This document shows, piece by piece, positions 1 to 7,561 of a stretch of 21,807 bases of DNA (its first letter is position 1; each line of letters begins with the position of its first letter). The stretch comes from CAWBRT01 sp049519595 (lineage in GTDB: Bacteria > Acidobacteriota > Terriglobia > Terriglobales > Acidobacteriaceae): assembly GCA_049519595.1 (NCBI GenBank), contig JBEKQP010000055.1, positions 1 to 21,807 of the forward strand, read 5' to 3'. The notes beneath the pieces were generated by a model. That model saw only the letters and a program-made list of their open reading frames with translations, made no database searches and was not told the origin of the DNA. Both the position numbers and the translations under genes were made by a program.

Positions 1-261
1 ATTCCAGGTCAGGCTCTCGAACAGCGAGAACTTCAGACGCAATTGGCAGCAGCCGTGGCATCTTTGCCGGACAACTACCGTGAGGTTTTAGTCCTGCGGG
101 ACATCAATGGTCTCAGTATTGCGGAAACCGCTGAAGCACTAAGCCTGAGTCCCGCTAATGTAAAGACCCGTCTGCTGCGGGCACGTCTCATGTTGCGCGA
201 TTCTTTCATCGCGCAGTGTTCGGGTTCGACCCGCGGCGCGGTAGGGAAGGGGCGGAAATGA
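1..261 (+). CDS. ECF-type RNA polymerase sigma factor, C-terminal part (cut by window start)
   Basis: The reading frame is open from base 1 and ends in TGA at 259-261. The visible 86 residues are sigma-70 region 4, the helix-turn-helix that reads the -35 element. Recognisable blocks are SLPDNYREVLVLRDINGLS, then AETAEALSLSPANVKTRLLRAR, the usual region 4.2 pattern of ECF sigma factors. Region 2, needed to place the protein in an ECF group, lies outside the window. The stop overlaps the start of the anti-sigma gene (ATGA), so the two are translationally coupled, as is typical of ECF/anti-sigma pairs. The family role (directing transcription of a stress or envelope regulon when released by its anti-sigma factor) is established knowledge; the specific signal cannot be read here. 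The tail after the helix-turn-helix is short and basic (GKGRK). Confidence 0.9.
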   Translation: MPGQALEQRELQTQLAAAVASLPDNYREVLVLRDINGLSIAETAEALSLSPANVKTRLLRARLMLRDSFIAQCSGSTRGAVGKGRK

Positions 262-515
262 TCAGCTTGAGCTGCGAAGAAGTGTGGCGCCAAATTTCGG
301 ACTACATTGACGATGACGTAGCGCCTGGTACTCGCCGGCTTCTGGAGGCGCATTTTGCTCAGTGCCGTCACTGCGCAGCCTTGGTGGATAGTGTTCATAA
401 CGTTGTAGTGCTGGTCGCAGATGAGCGTGTCTTCACATTGCCCGTGGGGTTCAGCGAGCGGCTCCGTCAGCGCTTGGATTTGGAAATATCAGGCAAGCGG
501 TCGGATGGGTCGTGA
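258..515 (+). CDS. Zinc-binding anti-sigma factor (ZAS type)
   Basis: 85 residues. ATG at 258 overlaps the sigma stop by 4 bases and is preceded by GGGGCGGAA; an in-frame earlier start at 216 would lie inside the sigma gene and is less likely. The N-terminal half has the anti-sigma zinc-finger pattern HFAQCRHC (H32, C36, C39, i.e. Hx3Cx2C), preceded by the acidic helix DYIDDDV typical of these proteins and by a further Cys at residue 6. There is no transmembrane segment, so it is a soluble, cytoplasmic anti-sigma factor. In the family, metal-bound or redox-sensitive ZAS domains bind the sigma factor between regions 2 and 4. The C-terminal part (FSERLRQRLDLEI) looks helical and may complete the sigma contact. 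Whether this member is redox-sensing or only structural cannot be told from sequence. Confidence 0.85.
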   Translation: MISLSCEEVWRQISDYIDDDVAPGTRRLLEAHFAQCRHCAALVDSVHNVVVLVADERVFTLPVGFSERLRQRLDLEISGKRSDGS

Positions 516-572
516 GCAAGCCGGGCGAACTGCTGAGCTGATGGGGGGCAATCTGAATCTGGAGGGAGTCGA

Positions 573-1022
573 ATGGGCAAGACGCTCGCAGTTCTGGCAC
601 TTGCTGCTATCGTCGCGGCAAACGCCTTCGCGGCGGACAATTTGCGACTAAACCAAAGTCTGGACTATTCGAGCGACAGCGCGGATGGTCCCCTGATTAC
701 CGGGGAGCACTTCGGTGCAGGAGCTCAGGCTGGCCAGCCCAACTACATCATTATTTATGGGGAAGGTTGTTTCAATTCGAAGCGACAAGCGAAGCGAACG
801 GTCGATCTGTACGAGAAGTACAAGGGCAGAGTCACCTTTGTCATCATAGACCTCGATATCAGGCGATCCGCTGCACAGCAGGACCTACTGAAGAAGTACT
901 ACCAGGGCTCCATTCCGCACGTGGTGTTGCTCGACAAGTTCGGCAATGCAATCTACAACTCAGCAGGTGAAGTCGGAACCGATAAGATTTCCGCTCTGCT
1001 GGATGAAGCACTTCACAAGTAA
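573..1022 (+). CDS. Exported thioredoxin-fold protein with a single active-site-like cysteine
   Basis: 149 residues, ATG at 573 after a good GGAGGGAG ribosome binding site. Residues 1-20 form a signal peptide (MGKTLAVLALAAIVAANAFA, likely cleaved before AD). The remainder follows the thioredoxin fold: beta strand PNYIIIYGEGC, helix, strand RVTFVIIDLDI, the cis-proline loop GSIPHVVL (P115) and the final strand/helix. The usual CxxC is replaced by C66-F-N-S69, so only the N-terminal cysteine remains. Members with CxxS cannot make the internal disulphide and usually act in mixed-disulphide exchange, as reductase partners, or as binding domains; that is family knowledge, not shown here. It sits 57 bases behind the anti-sigma gene in the same direction and is probably in the same operon. 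The exact function is unknown. Confidence 0.75.
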   Translation: MGKTLAVLALAAIVAANAFAADNLRLNQSLDYSSDSADGPLITGEHFGAGAQAGQPNYIIIYGEGCFNSKRQAKRTVDLYEKYKGRVTFVIIDLDIRRSAAQQDLLKKYYQGSIPHVVLLDKFGNAIYNSAGEVGTDKISALLDEALHK

Positions 1023-1207
1023 CGAAGGCTCTCACCCATTCTGTTTCAACAGTGATCGTTGGCCATTCAGCAGCAGCTCGCGATTTGTTCGGTCTCCCTG
1101 TAACAAAAGCCCGTCAACTCGAATCGGAGTAGTAGACGTGTGCGAGAGGCTAAAGGTGAGGACTTCTGCGCCAGTAGCCACAATGGTGCCGCAACGCCGC
1201 AGGTCGC

Positions 1208-1234
1208 AAGGCTGGGGAACACTGGCCTTTTTTT
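1208..1234 (+). terminator. Rho-independent terminator
   Basis: AAGGCTGG (1208-1215) can pair with CTGGCCTT (1222-1229), giving eight pairs with two G-T wobbles around a six-base loop, followed directly by TTTTT (1230-1234). It is oriented to end + strand transcripts and lies about 190 bases behind the thioredoxin-like gene, so it would close the sigma/anti-sigma operon or a short RNA made in this gap. Confidence 0.6.
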
Positions 1235-1300
1235 GTGACTCGCCCAATTGTGCGACACGTGCTTCTGGTGTGAACAGGCAGACGATACGGAGAGGCCGGC

Positions 1301-4036
1301 ATGAATTCCGAGCAAAAAAGACTGAAAGAATCACGCAACAGGAGCGCGCACTGGAACCGGTGGGGTCCGTACCTTAGCGAACGCGCTTGGGGGACGGTGC
1401 GTGAAGACTACAGTGCGAACGGAGATGTTTGGGACTACCTGCCGCATGATCACGCGCGATCAAAGGCCTATCGCTGGAACGAGGACGGAATCGCCGGCAT
1501 CTCTGATCGACATCAGTATATCTGCTTCGCGCTGGCACTCTGGAACGGGCGTGATCCGTTCCTGAAGGAGCGCATGTTCGGCCTCACCGGAAACCAGGGG
1601 AACCACGGCGAAGACGTGAAGGAATACTACTACTACCTCGACAGCACGCCCACGCACTCCTATATGAAGTTCCTCTACAAGTATCCGCAGGCGGAATTTC
1701 CTTATGCATGGCTAGTGGAGGAGAATGGCCGCCGCAATAAGCAGGACCCAGAATTTGAGCTGATCGACACGGGCGTGTTCGAAAATGACCGCTATTTTGA
1801 CGTTGCGGTTGAGTATGCCAAGGCAACACCGGAAGACATCCTGATCCGCATCAGCGCTACCAATCGCGGACCCGAGCCGGCCTGCCTTCATCTGCTTCCA
1901 ACCATATGGTTTAGGAATACCTGGAGCTGGGGTTACGACGGCAAGAGGCCGTTGTTGAGTCTGGAATCTCGCTCGGCAGACAACACGGTCATAAGCCTCC
2001 AAGAGCCCCATCTCGGCAGGCGCTGGCTCCACTGCCAGCATCAGCCCGACCTCCTCTGCTGTGAAAACGAGACGAACTTGCAGCGGCTATACGGTGTGGA
2101 GGGCCCGCCATATCCCAAAGACGCCGTCCATGAGTTCGTCGTCAATAGCAATACGTCAGCGGTGAGCCCCGAGCATAAGGGAACGAAGGCAGCCGCCCAC
2201 TATCCGGCCATGGTCGCTGCCGGCGAGACGATCACCATTCGGTTGCGGCTAACGGCTGAGTCCGTCATGACGGGCACCGATCCACTCCATGGAGAATTCG
2301 ACCGGGTATTTGCGGCGCGGAAGTTTGAGGCCGACGAGTTTTATTCGGAGGTGATCCCGCAGGATCTTTCGGCCGATGCCCGCAACGTCATGCGTCAGGC
2401 TTTCGCAGGCTTGCTGTGGTCCAAGCAGTTTTACCAGTACGTGCAGGAGCAATGGCTGAACGGCGATCCGGCACAACCGCCGCCGCCCGCTGAACGCAAG
2501 CACGGACGCAACGTTGAATGGCCCCACCTCTATAACGCCGACGTAATTTCCATGCCCGACAAATGGGAGTATCCCTGGTATGCCGCTTGGGACCTGGCGT
2601 TCCACTGCGTGCCGCTGGCGCTGATCGATGCGGACCTCGCGAAAGAACAGCTCGTGTTGTTGTTGCGCGAGTGGTACATGCACCCGAACGGACAACTGCC
2701 GGCTTACGAATGGGCATTCAGCGATGTGAATCCCCCGGTCCACGCGTGGGCTGCATGGCGAGTCTATAAGATCGACAAAAAGCACCGTGGTCGCGGCGAT
2801 CGTGGCTTCCTGGAACGCGTGTTCCACAAACTGTTGCTCAACTTCACCTGGTGGGTAAACCGCAAAGACGCCGGGGGCAGGAACATCTTTCAGGGGGGAT
2901 TTCTCGGGCTCGACAACATCGGCGTATTCGACCGCAGTACTCTGCCGACCGCCGGACTTCTCGAGCAGTCGGACGGCACGGCGTGGATGGCGATGTACAC
3001 ACTGAATCTTCTAGCGATTTCGCTGGAACTGGCGGCGGAGAATCCGGCCTATGAAGACGTGGCCAGCAAGTTCTGGGAGCACTTTCTGTACATCGCACGT
3101 GCCATGTGCCACCGCGGGACAGATGGCGCAAGCATGTGGGATGAAGGCGACGGTTTTTTTCACGATGTTCTGCACATGCCGGATGGCTCCTGCTTACCGT
3201 TGAAGGTGCGTTCGATGGTCGGGCTAATTCCTATATTCGCGGTTGAAACACTGGAGCCGGAGTTGCTCAATCGGATGCCGGGATTCCGCCGCCGTCTCGA
3301 GTGGTTTGTCGAAAACCGGCCCGATCTGACCGGCAATGTCGCGTGTATGCGAACGGAGGGCATGGGAGAGCGCAGATTGCTGTCCGTTCTTACACCGGAC
3401 AACTTACGCCGCGTCCTGCGTTACATGCTGGACGAGTCCGAGTTTCTGTCGGAGTACGGCATCCGATCCCTTTCGCGCTACCACGAGCAGCACCCTTATG
3501 TGCTGCACTTAAACGGCGCGGAACACCGTGTCGATTACGAGCCGGCGGAATCGCGTTCGGGTCTGTTCGGCGGAAACTCGAATTGGCGCGGCCCCATCTG
3601 GTTTCCCGTCAACTTTCTGTTGGTGGAGTCGCTGCAGAAATTTCATCACTACCTGGGGGATGACTACAAGGTCGAGTTTCCAACCGGCTCTGGCCACATG
3701 ATGACACTCAGCGAAGTAGCAGCGCAGATTTCCCAGCGATTGAGCCGAATCTTCACACGCGACGAAGCGGGCCGCCGCCCGGCACAAGGAGCGAATGAGA
3801 AATTCCAGAACGATCCGCACTGGCGCGACCTGATCCAGTTTTACGAATACTTCCACGCCAATACCGGAACCGGCTTGGGTGCGAGTCACCAGACTGGCTG
3901 GACGGCGCTGGTAGCCAAGTTGCTACAACAGAGCGGCGAGGTCAAGCCCAGAGAAAGTCTTACGGCGAGTGCCGCAGACTTTCGAGCAGAACGGATTACC
4001 AGTGCAGCCGCAAAGAGTAACTCGCCTTCGTGTTGA
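1301..4036 (+). CDS. GH63-like glucosidase (MGH1-type / mannosyl-oligosaccharide glucosidase family)
   Basis: 911 residues, ATG at 1301 behind GGAGAGG. No signal peptide, so probably cytoplasmic. The C-terminal two thirds are an (alpha/alpha)6-barrel of the GH63 kind: YAAWDLAF (D431, the position of the general acid in related enzymes by analogy), EWAFSDVNPPVHAWAAW, FLGLDNIGVFDRS, EQSDGTAWMAMYTLNLL, WDEGDGFFHDVL, NSNWRGPIWFPVN (759-770) and the terminal GLGASHQTGWTALVAKLL. The N-terminal third is beta-rich (for example DRYFDVAVEYAKATPEDILIRI), resembling the N-terminal sandwich of GH63. The family removes terminal glucose or mannose from small oligosaccharides and glycosyl-glycerate-like solutes; the substrate here is not readable. 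Closely followed by the NADH dehydrogenase gene (ATG 36 bases after its stop), suggesting co-transcription. Assignment to the GH63/MGH clan is firm, substrate open. Confidence 0.85.
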   Translation: MNSEQKRLKESRNRSAHWNRWGPYLSERAWGTVREDYSANGDVWDYLPHDHARSKAYRWNEDGIAGISDRHQYICFALALWNGRDPFLKERMFGLTGNQGNHGEDVKEYYYYLDSTPTHSYMKFLYKYPQAEFPYAWLVEENGRRNKQDPEFELIDTGVFENDRYFDVAVEYAKATPEDILIRISATNRGPEPACLHLLPTIWFRNTWSWGYDGKRPLLSLESRSADNTVISLQEPHLGRRWLHCQHQPDLLCCENETNLQRLYGVEGPPYPKDAVHEFVVNSNTSAVSPEHKGTKAAAHYPAMVAAGETITIRLRLTAESVMTGTDPLHGEFDRVFAARKFEADEFYSEVIPQDLSADARNVMRQAFAGLLWSKQFYQYVQEQWLNGDPAQPPPPAERKHGRNVEWPHLYNADVISMPDKWEYPWYAAWDLAFHCVPLALIDADLAKEQLVLLLREWYMHPNGQLPAYEWAFSDVNPPVHAWAAWRVYKIDKKHRGRGDRGFLERVFHKLLLNFTWWVNRKDAGGRNIFQGGFLGLDNIGVFDRSTLPTAGLLEQSDGTAWMAMYTLNLLAISLELAAENPAYEDVASKFWEHFLYIARAMCHRGTDGASMWDEGDGFFHDVLHMPDGSCLPLKVRSMVGLIPIFAVETLEPELLNRMPGFRRRLEWFVENRPDLTGNVACMRTEGMGERRLLSVLTPDNLRRVLRYMLDESEFLSEYGIRSLSRYHEQHPYVLHLNGAEHRVDYEPAESRSGLFGGNSNWRGPIWFPVNFLLVESLQKFHHYLGDDYKVEFPTGSGHMMTLSEVAAQISQRLSRIFTRDEAGRRPAQGANEKFQNDPHWRDLIQFYEYFHANTGTGLGASHQTGWTALVAKLLQQSGEVKPRESLTASAADFRAERITSAAAKSNSPSC

Positions 4037-4071
4037 ACAGCAATGCTGATCGCCAGCGAACCGAGGAAGCG

Positions 4072-5772
4072 ATGAATCGATTTGCCAGGAGAAGCCTGAT
4101 CGGGGTGGCGGCGGGACTGCTCGCCAGTGTGGCCTTGGTGTTTACGCTTGGTAATCCGCTTTTGGGTGCCGCATTGGGCATCGCGTTCGGTGGGGCGTTC
4201 TCAGCCAGTTTGCCGCCGACGCGCGGCGCCTATGTCGACAACCTGATGGGGGCCGGCGCACTCGGTGTGCCGCTTTGGGGTTTGGTCAGTGTAATCGCGT
4301 TGCCGTTGCTTTCTGGCCAGACCCCGCAGTGGGGCGCGGAGCAGATGCGACAGCACTTCCCATCGCTGGTCGGCTGGGTGATCTACGGCGCCAGCTTGGG
4401 ACTCTTCACGCAGGTATTGAGCGACATTACCACGCATTTTTTCGGTCCGGAGACAGCGCCTGGTTTGCCGCCAGCGCGAGAGAAAACACGCGTTGTCATA
4501 CTGGGTGGAGGATTCGCAGGCATGACTACCGCGGAGTGTCTCGAACAACAGCTCCGCGCGAATGCGTCAGTCTCGGTCACGCTGGTGAGCGAGACAAATG
4601 CGCTTCTTTTCACCCCCATGCTTGCCGAGGTGGCCGGAAGCAGTCTGGAGCCTAGCCACATCAGCACGCCTTTGCGGAGTAGCCTGCATCAGACGGAATT
4701 CATCCGGGGGCGTGTTGCGGAGATTCATCTCGACGAGCACCGCGTAATTCTAGAAGGCGATTCGCGTCGCGATGGCAGTGCGGCGCAACGTGAAATCCCT
4801 TACGATCAGCTGGTGTTCGCGCTCGGCGCGGTTTCCAATTACCTGGGCATGACGAACGTCGAAAAGCTTGCCTTCAACTTCAAGAGTCTGCTCGACGCCA
4901 TTCGTATTCGCAATCACGTCATCGAGATGTTTGAACGTGCTGAACGCGAATCCGATCCCGCCCTACGCCGGCCGTTCCTCACATTTGTAGTCGCAGGCGG
5001 AGGATTTGCAGGAGTGGAAGTTGCGGGGGCCCTCAATGATTTTGCGCATGGAATTCTGGCCGACTATCCGAAGTTGCGCAAGGAGGAATTGAGCGTCATT
5101 CTGGTGCACTCCCGCGACCGCATTCTGCCGGAATTGAGTGAATCGCTGGCACGCTATGCGCAGAAGAGGATGGAAGAGCGTGGCGTCGTGTTCCGCTTGA
5201 ATGCGCGTCTGGCAGACGCTCGTCCCGGGGTTGTGGTAGTGAGTGACGGAGAAATTCTTGCCGAAACGCTCGTATGGACCGCGGGTACAGCGCCGAGTCC
5301 GCTGCTGAAGACACTGGCCGTTGAGAAGGATAAGCGCGGGGCTCTCGTCGTGGACAGCACGTTGGCTCTACCGGGCCATCCCGGTCTGTGGGCGCTTGGT
5401 GATTGTGCGGCGGTGAACGATGGCAAGACGGGTAAGCCGTGCCCTCCGACCGCCCAGTTTGCCTTGCGTGAGGCGAAGACGCTTGCCAGAAATATTGTCG
5501 CGCAGTTGGAGCGTCGGCCTACGCGTGCGTTCCACTTTGACTCACTGGGCGCTCTCTGCGTGGTCGGTCACCAGACGGCTTGCGCCGAATTGACTGTGCC
5601 CTTTGCCCGTGAGCGATCCATGCGCTTCTCCGGATTGCTGGCCTGGCTTATGTGGCGAGGAATTTACTTAGCTAAACTGCCGGGCCTGGAACGAAAGATT
5701 CGCGTGCTGATGGATTGGACAGTCGAACTATTCTTCCCACGCGACATCGTCCAAACCATTGACCTGAAGTAG
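4072..5772 (+). CDS. Type 2 NADH dehydrogenase (NDH-2-like FAD oxidoreductase) with an extra N-terminal membrane domain
   Basis: 566 residues from ATG 4072, chosen because GAGGAAG (4063-4069) precedes it; a GTG at 4030 overlapping the previous stop would add 14 residues but lacks a site. Residues 8-125 contain three or four hydrophobic segments, an addition not present in classical NDH-2. From about 138 the standard enzyme begins: FAD-binding VVILGGGFAG (141-150), NADH-binding VVAGGGFAGVEVAG (from 306, ending with acidic E316), FAD-contacting ALGDCAA (441-447), the quinone-site block PPTAQFALREA, and the C-terminal amphipathic membrane-binding end WLMWRGIYLAKLPG...PRDI. The reaction is NADH to quinone electron transfer without proton pumping, at the cytoplasmic membrane face. 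The N-terminal domain resembles the repeats of the next gene product, which starts 10 bases later. Enzyme class is well supported; preference for NADH over NADPH is inferred. Confidence 0.88.
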   Translation: MNRFARRSLIGVAAGLLASVALVFTLGNPLLGAALGIAFGGAFSASLPPTRGAYVDNLMGAGALGVPLWGLVSVIALPLLSGQTPQWGAEQMRQHFPSLVGWVIYGASLGLFTQVLSDITTHFFGPETAPGLPPAREKTRVVILGGGFAGMTTAECLEQQLRANASVSVTLVSETNALLFTPMLAEVAGSSLEPSHISTPLRSSLHQTEFIRGRVAEIHLDEHRVILEGDSRRDGSAAQREIPYDQLVFALGAVSNYLGMTNVEKLAFNFKSLLDAIRIRNHVIEMFERAERESDPALRRPFLTFVVAGGGFAGVEVAGALNDFAHGILADYPKLRKEELSVILVHSRDRILPELSESLARYAQKRMEERGVVFRLNARLADARPGVVVVSDGEILAETLVWTAGTAPSPLLKTLAVEKDKRGALVVDSTLALPGHPGLWALGDCAAVNDGKTGKPCPPTAQFALREAKTLARNIVAQLERRPTRAFHFDSLGALCVVGHQTACAELTVPFARERSMRFSGLLAWLMWRGIYLAKLPGLERKIRVLMDWTVELFFPRDIVQTIDLK

Positions 5773-5781
5773 GAGCTAACG

Positions 5782-7233
5782 ATGTCACAGACTGAAGCAG
5801 TGATCGGGCAACCGGGGAAAGCTATTGGTGCTTCGTGGTGGGTCGAGCCTGTGCTGGGACTGTGCATAGGCGCGCTGGGAGGCGCTGTGCAGAGTGCGTT
5901 GCTGGCTACCTCCGTAGGCCTCGGCGTGCTGTGGGGAGTGATTTTCGGGCTTGTGTTCGGATTGTTTTTTGCTCAGCGCGCGACCAGTCCCGGGGCTGGA
6001 TTGATATGGAGTCTGGCCCTGGCGCTGCTTACCTGGCTTGTGTTTCCCGCCGGAATTCTACGTCTGCTATCCGGCTCCAGTCATTCCATGGCCATGCTGG
6101 AAGATGCCCGCCAGCAATTTCCCGAGCTCGTCGGTTTGCTGATCTGCCTCGGAATGCCGGTAGGGGTAACGCTCGGGATCTGGGGAGAAGCGCACTCCAA
6201 GACGCAACAGCCGAAGTTCAGTTGGGGCCGAGCCGTGGTTGCCGGCGGACTGGCGGGCACACTTGGCGGTCTGGTCTTCGGCCGTTGGGTCTCTTCCGGA
6301 GGCTATTACCCGCTTCTCGCTGGATTCGGAGAACTAAGCTCCCGGAGCGCAACCGTGAGCTTGCATTTCGCGGTCGCTCTGCTGATCGGCGCCAGCTTCG
6401 GAGTTCTCTTTCAGCGAGACGTTCGTGGTTACGGATCGTGCATGGGCTGGGGCTTGGGATATGCGATTTTCTGGTGGTTTATGGGTCCGCTCACAGTCCT
6501 GCGAGCGGTGGCTGGACTACCGCTGGACTGGTCTGCCGAGCAAGCCAGCGTCGTCTTCGGCTCGCTTGTGGGTCACATCCTTTATGGACTGATCCTCGGT
6601 ATTGCTTACGCCACCTTCGACCGTGTTTGGGTGCGGCTGTTTATTCAGTCGGACCCGCTGAACCGCGAAGTGGAAGGCCCCGGCCTTCGCCTGCTGCGTT
6701 CACTTGAGTGGGGGGCTCTAGCTGGGTTGGTGGGCGGACTGGTCTCCAGCCCAATCCTGCTGGCGACCGGGGTCTTGCCGACCATTGCGGGCCTGGATAC
6801 CCGGCTATCCACCTTCGGCGGTTTACTCATTCACCTGTTGGTGAGCGCGCTCATCGGGATGAGCTATGGCCTGCTGTTTCGCAACGAGGCTTCCAGCGTC
6901 GGGCTCGGGATTGCTTGGGGATGGGTTTTCGGAATGATCTGGTGGTACGTGGGGCCGATGACACTTCTGCCGCTGATGCTTACCGGCGTTTGCGACTGGA
7001 GCACCGATGCCGCGTCCGCTTTGCTCCCATCTCTGATGGGTCACTTGATATACGGCGCAGCGACGGCGTTTACGTTTCTCTTGCTGGAGCATCGCTACAC
7101 TCGCTGGCTGCTGCTGGATCCACGAATGGCGGCACGCGAACAGCGCCGCATTCGCCCGGTGGGCACCCCTGCGCCTGCCTTATGGTTTTTCGTGTTAGGC
7201 CTGGGCGCGCTGTTACCTATCCTCCTGGGATGA
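5782..7233 (+). CDS. Multi-pass membrane protein with internal repeats, partner of the NDH-2-like enzyme
   Basis: 483 residues, ATG at 5782 after AGGAG, 10 bases behind the dehydrogenase stop. It is almost entirely membrane-embedded, with roughly 12 or more hydrophobic segments. Three repeats are visible: about 18-137, 146-287 and 305-450. Repeats 2 and 3 match clearly: WWFMGPLTVL (231-240) against WWYVGPMTLL (387-396), and DWSAEQASVVFGSLVGHILYG (from 249) against DWSTDAASALLPSLMGHLIYG (from 405), an offset of 156. Repeat 1 is more diverged (FPELVGLLICLGMPVG, 113-128). The same motif occurs in the N-terminal domain of the upstream dehydrogenase (WGAEQMRQHFPSLVGWVIYG, residues 87-106). A charged cytosolic tail (RMAAREQRRIRP) and one last helix end the protein. 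No family name recognised and no transport motif seen. A role as membrane anchor or quinone-linked partner is inference from adjacency and shared module. Confidence 0.75.
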   Translation: MSQTEAVIGQPGKAIGASWWVEPVLGLCIGALGGAVQSALLATSVGLGVLWGVIFGLVFGLFFAQRATSPGAGLIWSLALALLTWLVFPAGILRLLSGSSHSMAMLEDARQQFPELVGLLICLGMPVGVTLGIWGEAHSKTQQPKFSWGRAVVAGGLAGTLGGLVFGRWVSSGGYYPLLAGFGELSSRSATVSLHFAVALLIGASFGVLFQRDVRGYGSCMGWGLGYAIFWWFMGPLTVLRAVAGLPLDWSAEQASVVFGSLVGHILYGLILGIAYATFDRVWVRLFIQSDPLNREVEGPGLRLLRSLEWGALAGLVGGLVSSPILLATGVLPTIAGLDTRLSTFGGLLIHLLVSALIGMSYGLLFRNEASSVGLGIAWGWVFGMIWWYVGPMTLLPLMLTGVCDWSTDAASALLPSLMGHLIYGAATAFTFLLLEHRYTRWLLLDPRMAAREQRRIRPVGTPAPALWFFVLGLGALLPILLG

Positions 7234-7348
7234 TTCCTTTGCCGGGAGGTCGCCGTGCCCAGAAATATCGCGGCGTTCCCACGCATTCCTGGTCCAGTAA
7301 GGTAGAACTCAAGTGCGCAACCTGCACGAATGGACCAGGAGGAAACGC

Positions 7349-7549
7349 GTGATCGTATCGCCCAAGAGCCACGTCAAGGACGCTCCAAATTCCACTCTCA
7401 AGCCGACCACAACTCCCAAGCCGACACTCCCGCCGCTTAAAGATGCCGCCAAGCCTGAGCCGTCCACCATGCAGCAGAAACCTGAAATCAAGCAGCGGAA
7501 AAGCCTGGTAGGTGGCGAAAGATCGGCGATCATGTCAGTATTAAGTTGA
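7349..7549 (+). CDS. Small Pro/Lys/Thr-rich hypothetical protein
   Basis: 66 residues starting at GTG 7349, chosen because an almost perfect AGGAGGAAA site lies 5-6 bases upstream; an earlier in-frame GTG at 7313 has none. The product is low-complexity, with alternating Thr/Pro/Lys (LKPTTTPKPTLPPLKDAAKP), no hydrophobic segment and no signal peptide, and is probably disordered and basic. It sits between the membrane protein (stop 7233) and the HAD hydrolase (ATG 7562) in the same direction. No homologue is recognised. The strong ribosome binding site is the main argument that it is a gene; the biased composition means it could equally be a chance open frame. Confidence 0.45.
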   Translation: MIVSPKSHVKDAPNSTLKPTTTPKPTLPPLKDAAKPEPSTMQQKPEIKQRKSLVGGERSAIMSVLS

Positions 7550-7561
7550 GGTTGAGGATTG

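Noticed and set aside
1023..1234. Possible SRP RNA, c-di-GMP or cobalamin riboswitch in the gap
   Set aside because: The conserved core sequences of these RNAs were looked for and are not present.
2249..2827. A 192-codon - strand frame opposite the GH63-like gene
   Set aside because: It lies fully within a gene with clear catalytic motifs and has no family signature.
5835..6707. A 290-codon + strand frame inside the repeat membrane protein
   Set aside because: Very Arg-rich out-of-frame translation; the overlapping frame has membrane helices, repeats and a ribosome binding site.
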